A DNA stretch of 64,000 nucleotides, taken from positions 123,626 through 187,625 of the forward strand of contig NZ_JAEHFY010000005.1 in NCBI RefSeq assembly GCF_016623585.1, in the 5' to 3' direction. Under the pieces are notes generated by a model. It ran no database searches, had not been told where the DNA came from, and worked only from the letters and a program-made list of their open reading frames with translations. The DNA comes from Pedobacter segetis (lineage in GTDB: Bacteria > Bacteroidota > Bacteroidia > Sphingobacteriales > Sphingobacteriaceae). How positions within the stretch are numbered: the stretch's first letter is position 1; each line of letters opens with the position of its first letter. A program made the translations under genes and the position numbers. This document shows, piece after piece, positions 35,974 to 44,999 of the stretch.

Positions 35974-37356
35974 TTAAAACAAATCTGTGATCAAAGAAGG
36001 GTAAACACCCAAAATAATGGTTACGATAGCTGATATACTCAAAACCAGTTTATAGTAAGACGTTGAAGTTAGTTCTTTTCTTTCTGCCTCTTTAAAATAC
36101 ATGGCCACTATTACTTTAAAATAATAGAAAACACCAATTATAGCATTGATGATGGCAAAAACAATTAACCAAACATGATATTGTGCTAAGGCGGTAGAGA
36201 ACATAAAGAACTTGCCAATAAAACCTGCTGTTAGGGGGATCCCGGCCAAAGAAAGCATAGAAATAGTTAACATGAGGGCCAAAAACGGGTTCTTTTTACC
36301 AAGTCCGTTAAAGTTTTCAAAGTTTTCCCCTCCTGTTTGCTCTTTAACCAAAATCAAAATACCAAAAGCAATAATAGAAGCAATAGAATAAGCTGCTGCA
36401 TATATAAATACTGCATTGGTAGAAGTTGCGCCCAAAGCCACAATGGCAAACAGCATGTAGCCCGCGTGTGAAATACTAGAATAGGCCAACATCCTTTTAA
36501 AGTTGGTTTGATATAAGGCTGTAATATTACCTACAAACAAGGTCAATATGGTAATCACTAATAATGTTGGCATCCAAAAATCTTCTGCCAAGGGTGCAAA
36601 ACAAACAGAAAACAATCTTAAAAACGCAGCAAAACCAGCAGTTTTAACTACGGTTGACATGAAAGCCGTAATTAAGGTTGGCGAACCTTCGTAAACATCG
36701 GGAGTCCAGAAATGAAATGGAGCCGCACCAATTTTAAAACTTAAACCAACGATCATTAAAACAATTCCCACATAAAACATAGGGTCAATTCCGGTTGGCC
36801 TATCAATAACATATTGTTTGATCACATCCAGATCAAATGAATGTGATGCCCCGTAGATTAAGGCGATACCGAACAACAAAAAGCCCGTTGAGAAAGCGCC
36901 CATCAAAAAGTACTTCAATGCGGCTTCGTTTGATGCAAAGTCTCTTTTTTTAATCCCTGCTAAGATATAAAGGCTTACCGACATGATTTCTAAACCAACA
37001 AATAACATTGCCATGTTATGGTAAGAAACCATTACAATTATCCCCGCAAGGGCAAAAAGAATGATGGTATAGTATTCTGCCACGTTTTCACTGATTTTCT
37101 CGAAGTAGTTTTTAGATAGCAATAAAATGAGAATAGTAGAAACGATGGTTAAGCTTGAGAAAGCAACGGCAAAATTATCAAAAAGCATCATGCCGCTGTA
37201 AATAGGCGATGCCCCAGAATTCCATTCCATAATAGAAAGCACCAATGCAGCAATTAAGCCGATAATGGTAACAGGCAACAAAGCATTTTTTGCCTTAAAC
37301 AATCCTATATAAAGAACTACAATGGCTAAAATTGATATAACTATTAAAGAGTTCAT
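35974..37356 (-). CDS. nuoN: NADH-quinone oxidoreductase subunit N
   Basis: 460 residues, about 14 helices. The Mrp-antiporter-type helix pair is seen (LFVGLEIMSVSLYILAGIKK and SFKIGAAPFHFWTPDVYEGSP), with the conserved proton-channel Lys/His residues. It is the last gene of the nuo operon, eight bases after nuoM. Confidence 0.95.
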   Translation of the reverse strand: MNSLIVISILAIVVLYIGLFKAKNALLPVTIIGLIAALVLSIMEWNSGASPIYSGMMLFDNFAVAFSSLTIVSTILILLLSKNYFEKISENVAEYYTIILFALAGIIVMVSYHNMAMLFVGLEIMSVSLYILAGIKKRDFASNEAALKYFLMGAFSTGFLLFGIALIYGASHSFDLDVIKQYVIDRPTGIDPMFYVGIVLMIVGLSFKIGAAPFHFWTPDVYEGSPTLITAFMSTVVKTAGFAAFLRLFSVCFAPLAEDFWMPTLLVITILTLFVGNITALYQTNFKRMLAYSSISHAGYMLFAIVALGATSTNAVFIYAAAYSIASIIAFGILILVKEQTGGENFENFNGLGKKNPFLALMLTISMLSLAGIPLTAGFIGKFFMFSTALAQYHVWLIVFAIINAIIGVFYYFKVIVAMYFKEAERKELTSTSYYKLVLSISAIVTIILGVYPSLITDLF

Positions 37357-37364
37357 TCTTTTAT

Positions 37365-38819
37365 TTAAAATGCTAATTTATTATTTACTTGGGCTATCAA
37401 CGTATCAACTGCTGCTGCAGATATGTTTAAAATCGGTTTTGGATAAACCCCAATAACGATAATCAAAGCACATATTATCCCCATTACCAAAACCTCTGTT
37501 CCTTTAATATCTTTAAATGATGAAGTTAATTCGTTCAATTCGCCTTGCATTACATGCTTGTACATCCTCAACATATAAACAGCCCCGAAAATAATGGTTA
37601 AGCCAGCAATGGCGGCAAACCAAATCTGATACTGGTAAACTGCATTTAGTAGTAAAAACTCTCCGATAAAACCATTGGTTAAAGGCAGGGCAACCGTTCC
37701 TAAAATCACGATCAATAAAGCGATGGCAAATTTTGGGGCTATTTTGGCGATCCCGCCCATTAGTGAAGAATCTTGCGTATTTAATCTATTGATGATGATA
37801 TCCATGGCAAAGAATAAACCTACTACATTGATACCATGATTTAACATCTGGATCATTGCTCCCTGCACACCTGCGGCATTCCATGCAAAAATACCCGCAG
37901 CGATCAAACCAACGTGGGCAATGGAAGAGTAAGCAACCAAACGCTTAATTTCTTTTTGCTTAAAAGCGATGATGGAAGCGTAAACAATCCCGATGATGGA
38001 TAAGATGATGGCTAGTTGTTTCCACTCCATAAAACCGATCGGAACGATTGGGATTAACCATCTGATTACGCCATAAATTCCCATTTTTAACATGATGCCC
38101 GCCAAAAGCATAGTTCCCATTGTGGGGGCAGTGGTATAAGTATCTGGCTGCCAAGTATGGAAAGGGAAAATGGGCATTTTTATCGCAAAAGCGATAAAGA
38201 AACACCAAAACAACCATGCCTGACTTGCAGCATCTAAATTTAACGAGTAAAAAGCGTCGATATCATAGGTGTTTCCTGGGGTTTGTAAATGCAAATAGAT
38301 AATGCCTAAAAGCATAAACAAAGAACCTGCAAAAGTGTAGATGAAAAATTTCATGTTTACACGGATACGATCTGCGCCTCCCCAAATGGCACAAATAAAA
38401 TATATAGGGATGAGGGCAATTTCCCAGCCTACATAAAATAAAAACCCGTCTAGCGCTGTAAATACGATCAGCAAACCAAATTGCATAAAAAGCACCAAAG
38501 CATATAGTGCAGAAGAATTATTGAAATTTCTGTTGAAAGACGAAAGAATGATCAAAGGAATTAAGCCTGTGGTTAAAAGTACCATGATCATGCTAATGCC
38601 ATCGATACCTGCTTTAAAATGAATCCCAAATTGCGAAATCCAAGGATAATCTACCACAAACTGACGACTGGCATCTGGTGTAAAATTGCATAAAAGTACT
38701 ATTGCAGAAGCTAAAGTAATTAAAGAGCTAACCAAAGCAATTTGCTTAGCCGCTCTATTATTTAGCAAACAGGCTAATGAACCAACTAAAGGAAAAAACA
38801 ATAAGAATAACAAATTCAT
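37365..38819 (-). CDS. nuoM: NADH-quinone oxidoreductase subunit M
   Basis: 484 residues, about 14 helices. It has FYVGWEIALIPIYFICAIWGG, FAIKMPIFPFHTWQPDTYTTAPT and RLVAYSSIAHVG, the signatures of the antiporter-like subunits. Proton pumping is the role. It lies 22 bases after nuoL. Confidence 0.95.
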   Translation of the reverse strand: MNLLFLLFFPLVGSLACLLNNRAAKQIALVSSLITLASAIVLLCNFTPDASRQFVVDYPWISQFGIHFKAGIDGISMIMVLLTTGLIPLIILSSFNRNFNNSSALYALVLFMQFGLLIVFTALDGFLFYVGWEIALIPIYFICAIWGGADRIRVNMKFFIYTFAGSLFMLLGIIYLHLQTPGNTYDIDAFYSLNLDAASQAWLFWCFFIAFAIKMPIFPFHTWQPDTYTTAPTMGTMLLAGIMLKMGIYGVIRWLIPIVPIGFMEWKQLAIILSIIGIVYASIIAFKQKEIKRLVAYSSIAHVGLIAAGIFAWNAAGVQGAMIQMLNHGINVVGLFFAMDIIINRLNTQDSSLMGGIAKIAPKFAIALLIVILGTVALPLTNGFIGEFLLLNAVYQYQIWFAAIAGLTIIFGAVYMLRMYKHVMQGELNELTSSFKDIKGTEVLVMGIICALIIVIGVYPKPILNISAAAVDTLIAQVNNKLAF

Positions 38820-38841
38820 CTATCTCTATTAATTCAGAACA

Positions 38842-40746
38842 TTAAAACTTTAAAAAACTGTATAGCAACAACACTACAACCCCAATTACCATGGCAAAAA
38901 TATAGAAACCTACGTTTCCGGTTTGTAATAACCTAAGCCCTTTACTCGCTTCTATAGAACCTTTTCCTAAACCGTTTACAACGCCATCAATGCCGGATTT
39001 TTCTATGATCCTAAAGAAAAAGCCAGATATTGCATCTAAAGGCTTTTGGATAATTGCCGCATAAAACTCATCAAAATAAAATTTGTTGTAAGATATTTTG
39101 GCTAAAGCCGAGCGGGGCTGGCTATCCATAACTGGCACATGGCTGTTTTTAATATATTTGATGTAGGCATAAATAATTGCAGCAACAACGCCTCCAACAG
39201 AAATGATCATTAATGTCCATTCTGTTGAATGGCTTAAAGCCAACTCAGACATTCTTGTTCCCGATCCCTCAAACACGGGTGCTAAATAACCTGCCAACCA
39301 ATGTGATCCGCCAAAAATTTCTGGTACTCCAATAAATCCGCCAATAACAGAGAGTACCGCTAAAACGATCAAAGGGATGGTCATAGAAAGTGGTGATTCA
39401 TGCAAGTGGCTTTTTTGTTCTTCGCTTCCGCGGAAATTGCCCCAAAAAGTCAGAAACATCATCCTAAACATATAGAAAGCAGTTAACATCGCACCCAAAA
39501 CTCCAATAATCCAAAGGATTTTGTTATGCTCGTAAACGTGAGCTAAAATTTCATCTTTAGAAAAGAAACCTGCAAAAGGAGGCAAACCAGAGATAGCCAA
39601 AGTTCCCATCAACATGGTAAAAAATGTAATGGGTAATTTCCTTTTTAAGCCCCCCATTTTACGCATATCCTGCTCGTCACTCATGGCATGGATTACAGAG
39701 CCTGCCCCTAAGAACAATAACGCTTTAAAGAAAGCATGGGTTAAAACATGGAAGAAAGCCCCCGTATATGCCCCAACGCCTAAACCTAAAAACATATACC
39801 CCAATTGGGATACCGTAGAATAGGCCAATACTTTTTTAATATCTGTTTGGGTTATCGCAATAATGGCTGCAATAATGGCCGTTGCCAATCCTATCACGGC
39901 AATAATGCTCATGGTTACTGGAGAAAGCGTAAACAAAATATTTGATCTGGCGATCATGTAAATACCTGCCGTTACCATGGTTGCAGCATGGATCAATGCA
40001 GAAACCGGTGTTGGGCCCGCCATTGCATCGGGCAACCAAGTAAATAATGGCAACTGTGCAGATTTACCTGTGGCACCTATAAACAGCAAAATGGTAATCA
40101 AAGTTAAGGTTGCATCGCCAGAAATCATGGATTGTGCCTTGGGGAAAATCTCGGCAAATGAAACGCTCCCAAAGGTTGCGATGATCAAAAACACACCGAT
40201 TAAGAACCCTAAGTCTCCAATCCTGTTCATGATGAAAGCTTTTTTGGCAGCATCGGCGAAAGCACCATTTGTGAACCAAAAGCCTATGAGTAAATAAGAA
40301 CATAAACCAACGCCTTCCCATCCTATAAACATGATGACATAGTTTGATCCTAAAACCAACAGCAACATGAAGAAAACAAAGAGGTTTAAGTAGGAAAAGA
40401 ATTTCCCAAAACCTGCATCGTGGCTCATATAGCCGGTAGAATAGATATGTATCAAGGACCCAATTCCGGTAATGATCAACAGCATCAAAATGCTCAGTTG
40501 GTCTATCTGGAAAGAAAAAGGGATGTCTATACCGCCAACCTTTATCCAATCAAAAAAATCGATAACGATAGGCGTTGCGCTATCAAATTGAAAAAAAATG
40601 CCTAAACTTATTGCAAAAGAAGCGATTACGGCCAAACTTGCCACCGTACCGATAACCGCTTTAGGGAACAGATTTCTGCCCAGACCGCAAATCAAGAATC
40701 CGATAAAAGGGAATAAAGGGATTAACCAAACTAAATCTATCATCAA
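38842..40746 (-). CDS. nuoL: NADH-quinone oxidoreductase subunit L
   Basis: 634 residues with about 16 helices and a C-terminal amphipathic/lateral helix region. WEGVGLCSYLLIGFWF, SAQLPLFTWLPDAMAGPTPVSALIHAATMV and LAYSTVSQLGYMF are intact. It is the distal antiporter subunit of complex I. It begins 13 bases after nuoK. Confidence 0.96.
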   Translation of the reverse strand: MMIDLVWLIPLFPFIGFLICGLGRNLFPKAVIGTVASLAVIASFAISLGIFFQFDSATPIVIDFFDWIKVGGIDIPFSFQIDQLSILMLLIITGIGSLIHIYSTGYMSHDAGFGKFFSYLNLFVFFMLLLVLGSNYVIMFIGWEGVGLCSYLLIGFWFTNGAFADAAKKAFIMNRIGDLGFLIGVFLIIATFGSVSFAEIFPKAQSMISGDATLTLITILLFIGATGKSAQLPLFTWLPDAMAGPTPVSALIHAATMVTAGIYMIARSNILFTLSPVTMSIIAVIGLATAIIAAIIAITQTDIKKVLAYSTVSQLGYMFLGLGVGAYTGAFFHVLTHAFFKALLFLGAGSVIHAMSDEQDMRKMGGLKRKLPITFFTMLMGTLAISGLPPFAGFFSKDEILAHVYEHNKILWIIGVLGAMLTAFYMFRMMFLTFWGNFRGSEEQKSHLHESPLSMTIPLIVLAVLSVIGGFIGVPEIFGGSHWLAGYLAPVFEGSGTRMSELALSHSTEWTLMIISVGGVVAAIIYAYIKYIKNSHVPVMDSQPRSALAKISYNKFYFDEFYAAIIQKPLDAISGFFFRIIEKSGIDGVVNGLGKGSIEASKGLRLLQTGNVGFYIFAMVIGVVVLLLYSFLKF

Positions 40747-40759
40747 GCTTTATAAAAAA

Positions 40760-41089
40760 TTACCACTTTAACCTGTTCAAAATATTTATATCTATTGAGC
40801 TGGTATTTCTATACACCATCACAATAATTGCCAAACCCACGGCAACTTCGGCGGCGGCCAAAGCCATAATAAAAAACACGAAAACTTGCCCCGAAGCGTC
40901 TCCGCTATATGCAGAAAAAGCCGCCAATAACAAGTTTACGGAGTTCAACATCAGTTCTATCGACATAAAAATGATGATTGCATTTCTTCTGATCAAAACG
41001 CCAATTACGCCTATTGTAAAAATAATGGCGCATAATAAAATGTAATGATTAAGTGGAACTACTTGAATTGTTGCGCTGATATTATCCAT
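40760..41089 (-). CDS. nuoK: NADH-quinone oxidoreductase subunit K
   Basis: 109 residues, three helices. IIFMSIELMLNSVNLLLAAF and AAAEVAVGLAIIVMVYR carry the two conserved glutamates. It overlaps nuoJ by eight bases. Confidence 0.95.
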   Translation of the reverse strand: MDNISATIQVVPLNHYILLCAIIFTIGVIGVLIRRNAIIIFMSIELMLNSVNLLLAAFSAYSGDASGQVFVFFIMALAAAEVAVGLAIIVMVYRNTSSIDINILNRLKW

Positions 41090-41585
41090 TTTGAGTTCTT
41101 TTATCTTTTTTAGCTAATAAAACTGCCCCAACCATTGCAGAAAGCAACAATAGAGAAGAAAGTTCAAAGGGTAACAGGAACTCGCTAAAAAGAACCCTCC
41201 CTAAATTTGCTACTAAGCCAATATTAGAGTTTGGTAATTGGCTTACCGCCGATGTTTGCAAAGCCTTGATAGAACCTACCAAGGTAACCAATAAAGTACC
41301 CCCTGCTATTACCCCGATTATTTTTACCAAATTAGATTTAACAGGCTCTGTTTCTTTGTTTAAGTTCATCAACATTAACACAAATAGAAAAAGCACCATA
41401 ATTGCACCCATATAAACGATAAAGTTTACCACCGCCAAAAATTGGGCGTTAAGCAAAATATATTGTATGGTAAAAGTGAAAAAAGTTGCGATAAGATATA
41501 ACACGCTATATACTGGGTTTTTAGTGAAGATCACTAAAAGCGAGAACAGTATAGAAAGAAATGCAACAAAGTAAAATAAACTCAT
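41082..41585 (-). CDS. nuoJ: NADH-quinone oxidoreductase subunit J
   Basis: 167 residues, five helices. FFTFTIQYILLNAQFLAVVNFIVYMGAIMVLFLFVLML is the diagnostic segment. It is preceded by an 81-base gap that contains a -7-like element. Confidence 0.94.
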   Translation of the reverse strand: MSLFYFVAFLSILFSLLVIFTKNPVYSVLYLIATFFTFTIQYILLNAQFLAVVNFIVYMGAIMVLFLFVLMLMNLNKETEPVKSNLVKIIGVIAGGTLLVTLVGSIKALQTSAVSQLPNSNIGLVANLGRVLFSEFLLPFELSSLLLLSAMVGAVLLAKKDKRTQNG

Positions 41586-41622
41586 ATTGTTTGCTATGCA
41601 AAACCTTTTTTAAATGTTTGCG

Positions 41623-41630
41623 CAAAGGTA
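41623..41630 (-). promoter_or_regulatory. Possible internal -7 element upstream of nuoJ
   Basis: Read on the minus strand this is TACCTTTG, 38 bases before the nuoJ ATG. A -33 TTTG at the right spacing is not evident. It may give nuoJKLMN an extra, internal start. Confidence 0.4.
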
Positions 41631-41666
41631 AAATTTTTGCTCAAAATATATTAATAAATACCAATT

Positions 41667-42191
41667 CTAAACGGTTGCTCCTTTTAGGGCTTCCAATTCT
41701 TTAATTGGCATTTCTACCAATTTATCTTTCCCGTAAATAAAATCCTTGCGTAAATAATCTGCAGGCACAATTGGGCCATCTAAATAAATGGCTTCCTTGG
41801 GGCAGGCCTCTTCACATAAACCGCAAAAAATGCAACGTAACATATTTATCTCATAAACGGCGGCGTATTTCTCTTCCCTGTATAAATGTTCTTCCCCTTT
41901 TTCACGTTCGGCAGAAATCATGGTAATGGCTTCTGCAGGGCAAGATAATGCGCATAAACCGCAAGCTGTACAACGTTCTCTTCCCTCTTCATCACGTTTT
42001 AAAGAGTGCATCCCCCTCCAGTTTTCAGAAAACTCACGCTCTTGTTCTGGATAATGAATGGTTTCCTTCTTTTTGAACATGTGCATAAAAGTAATGCCCA
42101 TTCCTTTGAGGATGGCAGGCAAATACATCCGCTCCCAAAAATTCATCGGTTTTTGCTCTAATACTTTTTTCCTACCGCTTAATGATTCCAT
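41667..42191 (-). CDS. nuoI: NADH-quinone oxidoreductase subunit I
   Basis: 174 residues from the ATG at 42191 (an in-frame GTG two codons upstream is also possible). Two four-cysteine ferredoxin motifs bind the 4Fe-4S clusters: CTACGLCALSCP and CIFCGLCEEACP. The electron path runs through this peripheral-arm subunit. A 141-base gap with tandem repeats precedes it. Confidence 0.96.
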   Translation of the reverse strand: MESLSGRKKVLEQKPMNFWERMYLPAILKGMGITFMHMFKKKETIHYPEQEREFSENWRGMHSLKRDEEGRERCTACGLCALSCPAEAITMISAEREKGEEHLYREEKYAAVYEINMLRCIFCGLCEEACPKEAIYLDGPIVPADYLRKDFIYGKDKLVEMPIKELEALKGATV

Positions 42192-42208
42192 AATCACTTA
42201 ATTATTTA

Positions 42209-42308
42209 GTCTCCTCCGCTTTTGTCACATTGAGCGAAGTCGAAATGTATTTTTATTGGTCTCCTCCGCTTTTGTCACATTGAGTGGAGTCGAAATGTCA
42301 ATAGCGAG
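42209..42308 (+). repeat. Two tandem 50-base direct repeats between nuoH and nuoI
   Basis: Unit 1 is 42209-42258 and unit 2 is 42259-42308. Each starts GTCTCCTCCGCTTTTGTCAC and continues with TTGAGCGAAGTCGAAATGT; unit 2 changes two bases. A shared core resembles the module TGAGCGGAGTCGAA in the longer dispersed element. Confidence 0.85.
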
Positions 42309-42332
42309 TGGAGGCTTCAGCTCAGCCTGACA

Positions 42333-43370
42333 CTATAATTTATCTACTACGGTAATTACTATTGCTGTAATTACGATGTTGGCAATTGCCAACGGAATTA
42401 AAACTTTCCATCCTAGATCCATCAATTGATCATAACGGAAACGTGGAACCGTCCAACGTACCCACATAAAGAAAAAGATGAATGCAATAATCTTCATAAA
42501 CATTACCACAATACCAATAACCGGCCCCCAGGTTGCTCCCAATGCACTATTTACAGCATCCATTCCTGGGTAATTATATCCGCCAAAATAAAGCGTTGCC
42601 ATTACCGCTGAAGAAACAAACATATTGATATATTCTGCAAACATATATGCTCCCATCTTAAAGCCAGAATATTCTGTGTTATAGCCACCAATCAATTCGG
42701 TCTCGCACTCTGGTAAATCAAAAGGTACACGGTTGGTTTCTGCAAATGCACAAACTAAAAATATGATAAACCCTAAAGGTTGATAAATGATATTCCAATG
42801 CCAGCCATGTTGCTGTTCTGCAATTTCTTTGAAGCTTAAAGTATTGGTAACCAATAATAATGCAATTATTGAAAGCCCCATTGCAATTTCATAACTAATA
42901 TTTTGAGAAGCCCCACGGATAGCGCCCATTAAAGAATACTTATTGTTAGAAGCCCAACCACCGATCATGATCCCATACACTCCCAAAGACACTACCCCGA
43001 AAATATACAAGATACCCACGTTAATATCGGTAACCTGTAATGGCACAACCCTACCAAAAAGTTCTATATTTTGTCCGAAAGGAATAACCGCCGTACCTAA
43101 AAAAGAAACCAATAATGCCAACGAAGGACCGGCTATAAATAACCATTTATTAGATCCGCTTGGAATAATCTCTTCTTTAAAAAACATTTTACCCCCATCG
43201 GCCAAAGGCTGCAATAAACCAAAAATACCGGCTCTATTTGGCCCAACGCGATCTTGCAACCATGCCGCAACTTTACGTTCTGCCCAAGTAGAATAAGCTG
43301 CGATACTTAATGTAAGCACAAAAAGTATGGTTACTAAAATTAATTTTTCAATTATAAATGCTAGTTCCAT
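42333..43370 (-). CDS. nuoH: NADH-quinone oxidoreductase subunit H
   Basis: 345 residues, eight or so helices. WAERKVAAWLQDRVGPNRAG, PLADGGKMFFKEEI, ETNRVPFDLPECETELIGGYNTEYSG and VRWTVPRFRYDQLM are complete and mark the quinone-site subunit. Its ATG shares the A of the nuoG stop (TAATG). Confidence 0.97.
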   Translation of the reverse strand: MELAFIIEKLILVTILFVLTLSIAAYSTWAERKVAAWLQDRVGPNRAGIFGLLQPLADGGKMFFKEEIIPSGSNKWLFIAGPSLALLVSFLGTAVIPFGQNIELFGRVVPLQVTDINVGILYIFGVVSLGVYGIMIGGWASNNKYSLMGAIRGASQNISYEIAMGLSIIALLLVTNTLSFKEIAEQQHGWHWNIIYQPLGFIIFLVCAFAETNRVPFDLPECETELIGGYNTEYSGFKMGAYMFAEYINMFVSSAVMATLYFGGYNYPGMDAVNSALGATWGPVIGIVVMFMKIIAFIFFFMWVRWTVPRFRYDQLMDLGWKVLIPLAIANIVITAIVITVVDKL

Positions 43371-44374
43371 TAAAATTTAGTTGCCCTTTCAAATTGTTCT
43401 TTATTCGCTTCCATTAGCTCCAAGTTTTTCTTTACCACTTGTGCCGGTTGTAATTTATCGTAATGATTAGAATTGATAACCGATTGACGAGAAACATTTC
43501 TTGGCCCTTCGATTACCCAATCATTTGTGGCTTTTTTATCAAAACGGCAAGTGTTACAGATGAACTCTTCCACTTCGCCAAACTCATCTTTTCTTGCGGT
43601 AACCCTCAAAACTTCTTCGCCTTTATACCAAAGCGTTACTTTTCCGCTGCAAGTAGGGCAATTTCTATGCGCTTCAACCGGTTTTGTAAACCAAACCCTG
43701 TTTTTAAACCTAAAAGTTTTATCTGTTAATGCACCAACTGGGCACACATCAATCACATTTCCAGAGAAATCGTTATCAATCGCTTTTTCTATATAGGTAG
43801 AGATTTCTGCATGGTCGCCACGTCCTAAAATACCATGCACACGCTTTTCTGTAATCTGATCGGCCACAAAAACACAACGATAGCATAAAATACAACGCGT
43901 CATGTGCAATTGTACTTTATCGCCGATATCTATTTTTTGGAAAGTTCTACGATCAAACTCATAACGGGTAGCTTCTGCGCCATGTTCATAACCTAAATCT
44001 TGTAAATGGCACTCGCCCGCTTGATCGCAAATTGGGCAATCTAATGGGTGATTGATCAATAACATTTCTACCACGCCTTTTCTTGCTTCAACAACTTCTG
44101 GCGAGGTAATATTTTGCACTTCCATCCCATCCATCACATTTGTACGGCAACTAGCCACTAATTTAGGCATCGGGCGAGGGTCTTTTTCAGAACCTTTGCT
44201 CACTTTTACCAAACAAGTACGGCATTTGCCGCCGCTACCTTGCAACTTGGAGTAATAGCACATGGCTGGAGGCACAATGTCTCCACCAATCTGACGAGCA
44301 GCGTTCAGAATACTTGTCCCCGCTTCTACTTCCGTTGGGATTCCGTCTATTGTTACTTTAAATTTATCAGCCAA
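43370..44374 (-). CDS. nuoG: Short NuoG-like 2Fe-2S subunit of complex I
   Basis: 334 residues from a TTG at 44374, which gives ADKFKVTIDGIPTEVEAGTS; the frame extends to 44548 but that part is a translation of palindromic repeats. The 2Fe-2S domain (CYYSKLQGSGGKCRTC), CPICDQAGECHLQDLG, the N1/N5-type CILCYRC and CPVGALTDK segments are present. It ends near CPTCSGK and ICNTCRFD, with no molybdopterin-like large domain, so it is about one third of the Escherichia coli length, as in other Bacteroidota. Confidence 0.9.
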   Translation of the reverse strand: MADKFKVTIDGIPTEVEAGTSILNAARQIGGDIVPPAMCYYSKLQGSGGKCRTCLVKVSKGSEKDPRPMPKLVASCRTNVMDGMEVQNITSPEVVEARKGVVEMLLINHPLDCPICDQAGECHLQDLGYEHGAEATRYEFDRRTFQKIDIGDKVQLHMTRCILCYRCVFVADQITEKRVHGILGRGDHAEISTYIEKAIDNDFSGNVIDVCPVGALTDKTFRFKNRVWFTKPVEAHRNCPTCSGKVTLWYKGEEVLRVTARKDEFGEVEEFICNTCRFDKKATNDWVIEGPRNVSRQSVINSNHYDKLQPAQVVKKNLELMEANKEQFERATKF

Positions 44375-44401
44375 TTTTAAATTTTTAAACTGTTTGATTC
44401 G

Positions 44402-44539
44402 CAACCCTTGGGTTGTTTGTTTATTTATTAAGACAACCCAAGGGTTGTTTATTCTTTTTTTTAAGACAACCCGTGGGTTGTTTATTCTTTTAATGGCAAC
44501 CCGTGGGTTATTTACTTTTTTAAGGCAACCCGAGGGTTG
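44402..44539 (+). repeat. Array of five CAACCCNNGGGTTG palindromes
   Basis: Units start at 44402, 44434, 44467, 44497 and 44526, so the period is 29-33 bases. Each is a 14-base palindrome CAACCCNNGGGTTG, the fourth ending GGGTTA. The spacers are AT-rich (mostly T/A with short purine runs). The array sits just upstream of the nuoG TTG, inside the nuoF-nuoG gap. Confidence 0.9.
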
Positions 44540-44554
44540 CATCAACAATGCTTT

Positions 44555-44710
44555 TTGGGCGTTTAAGCGGTACGCCAGCTGGCGGATATATCTTTTTTGT
44601 CTTATTCTTCGACTCCCTCTTCGACTCCGCTCAGAATGACAAATCTCAGAACAACAAAAAAGCCTGCCCGAATTACAGGCGGGGGATGTCGCTTCAATCC
44701 CTAAAGCAAA
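44555..44710 (+). repeat. Dispersed element copy A, about 156 bases
   Basis: Starts TTTGGGCGTT and ends AAAGCAAA. In order it carries CGCCAGCTGGCGGATATATC, a T-run, CTTCGACTCCGCTCAGAATG, ATTACAGGCGGGGGATGTCG and a closing CTTCAATCCC. It shares this order with copies at 50205, 54124 and 58926. It occupies part of the 451-base stretch from 44549 to 44999. Confidence 0.85.
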
Positions 44711-44999
44711 TTCTCTTTCTGTTCCGTCCCGTCATGTCGAAGATAGGAGACATCTCACTTGCTGAGTAGCTATTTCACATGACTACTTTTAGGATGTGAT
44801 GCTTCAACTCCGCTAAGCATGACGAACGAATAATTTCAATTCCTTTTCAATATTTAGTTGCCACATTGCGTGGCTACAATTTGTGTGATACCCGCCCGTC
44901 AAATCGGACAGGTCTGGTTGCCTCGACACTACGATGTATTTCAGGCTCCTTCCATTTCAACTTAACAAATCTTATTGTTAGGTTGAGCGGGGAGGAAGC
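44711..44999. other. Non-coding remainder of the nuoF-nuoG gap
   Basis: No plausible gene. Short fragments related to the dispersed element occur here (for example CTTCAACTCCGCTAAGCATG), along with unassigned sequence. The gap is unusually long for this operon. Confidence 0.7.

Noticed and set aside
44402..44539. CRISPR array
   Set aside because: Units are only 14 bases and palindromic, spacers are AT-rich and similar, and no cas gene is present.
44375..44548. N-terminal 58 residues of the longer nuoG reading frame
   Set aside because: They translate the palindrome array (repeated NNPRVV units) and match no NuoG; the TTG at 44374 gives the normal start.
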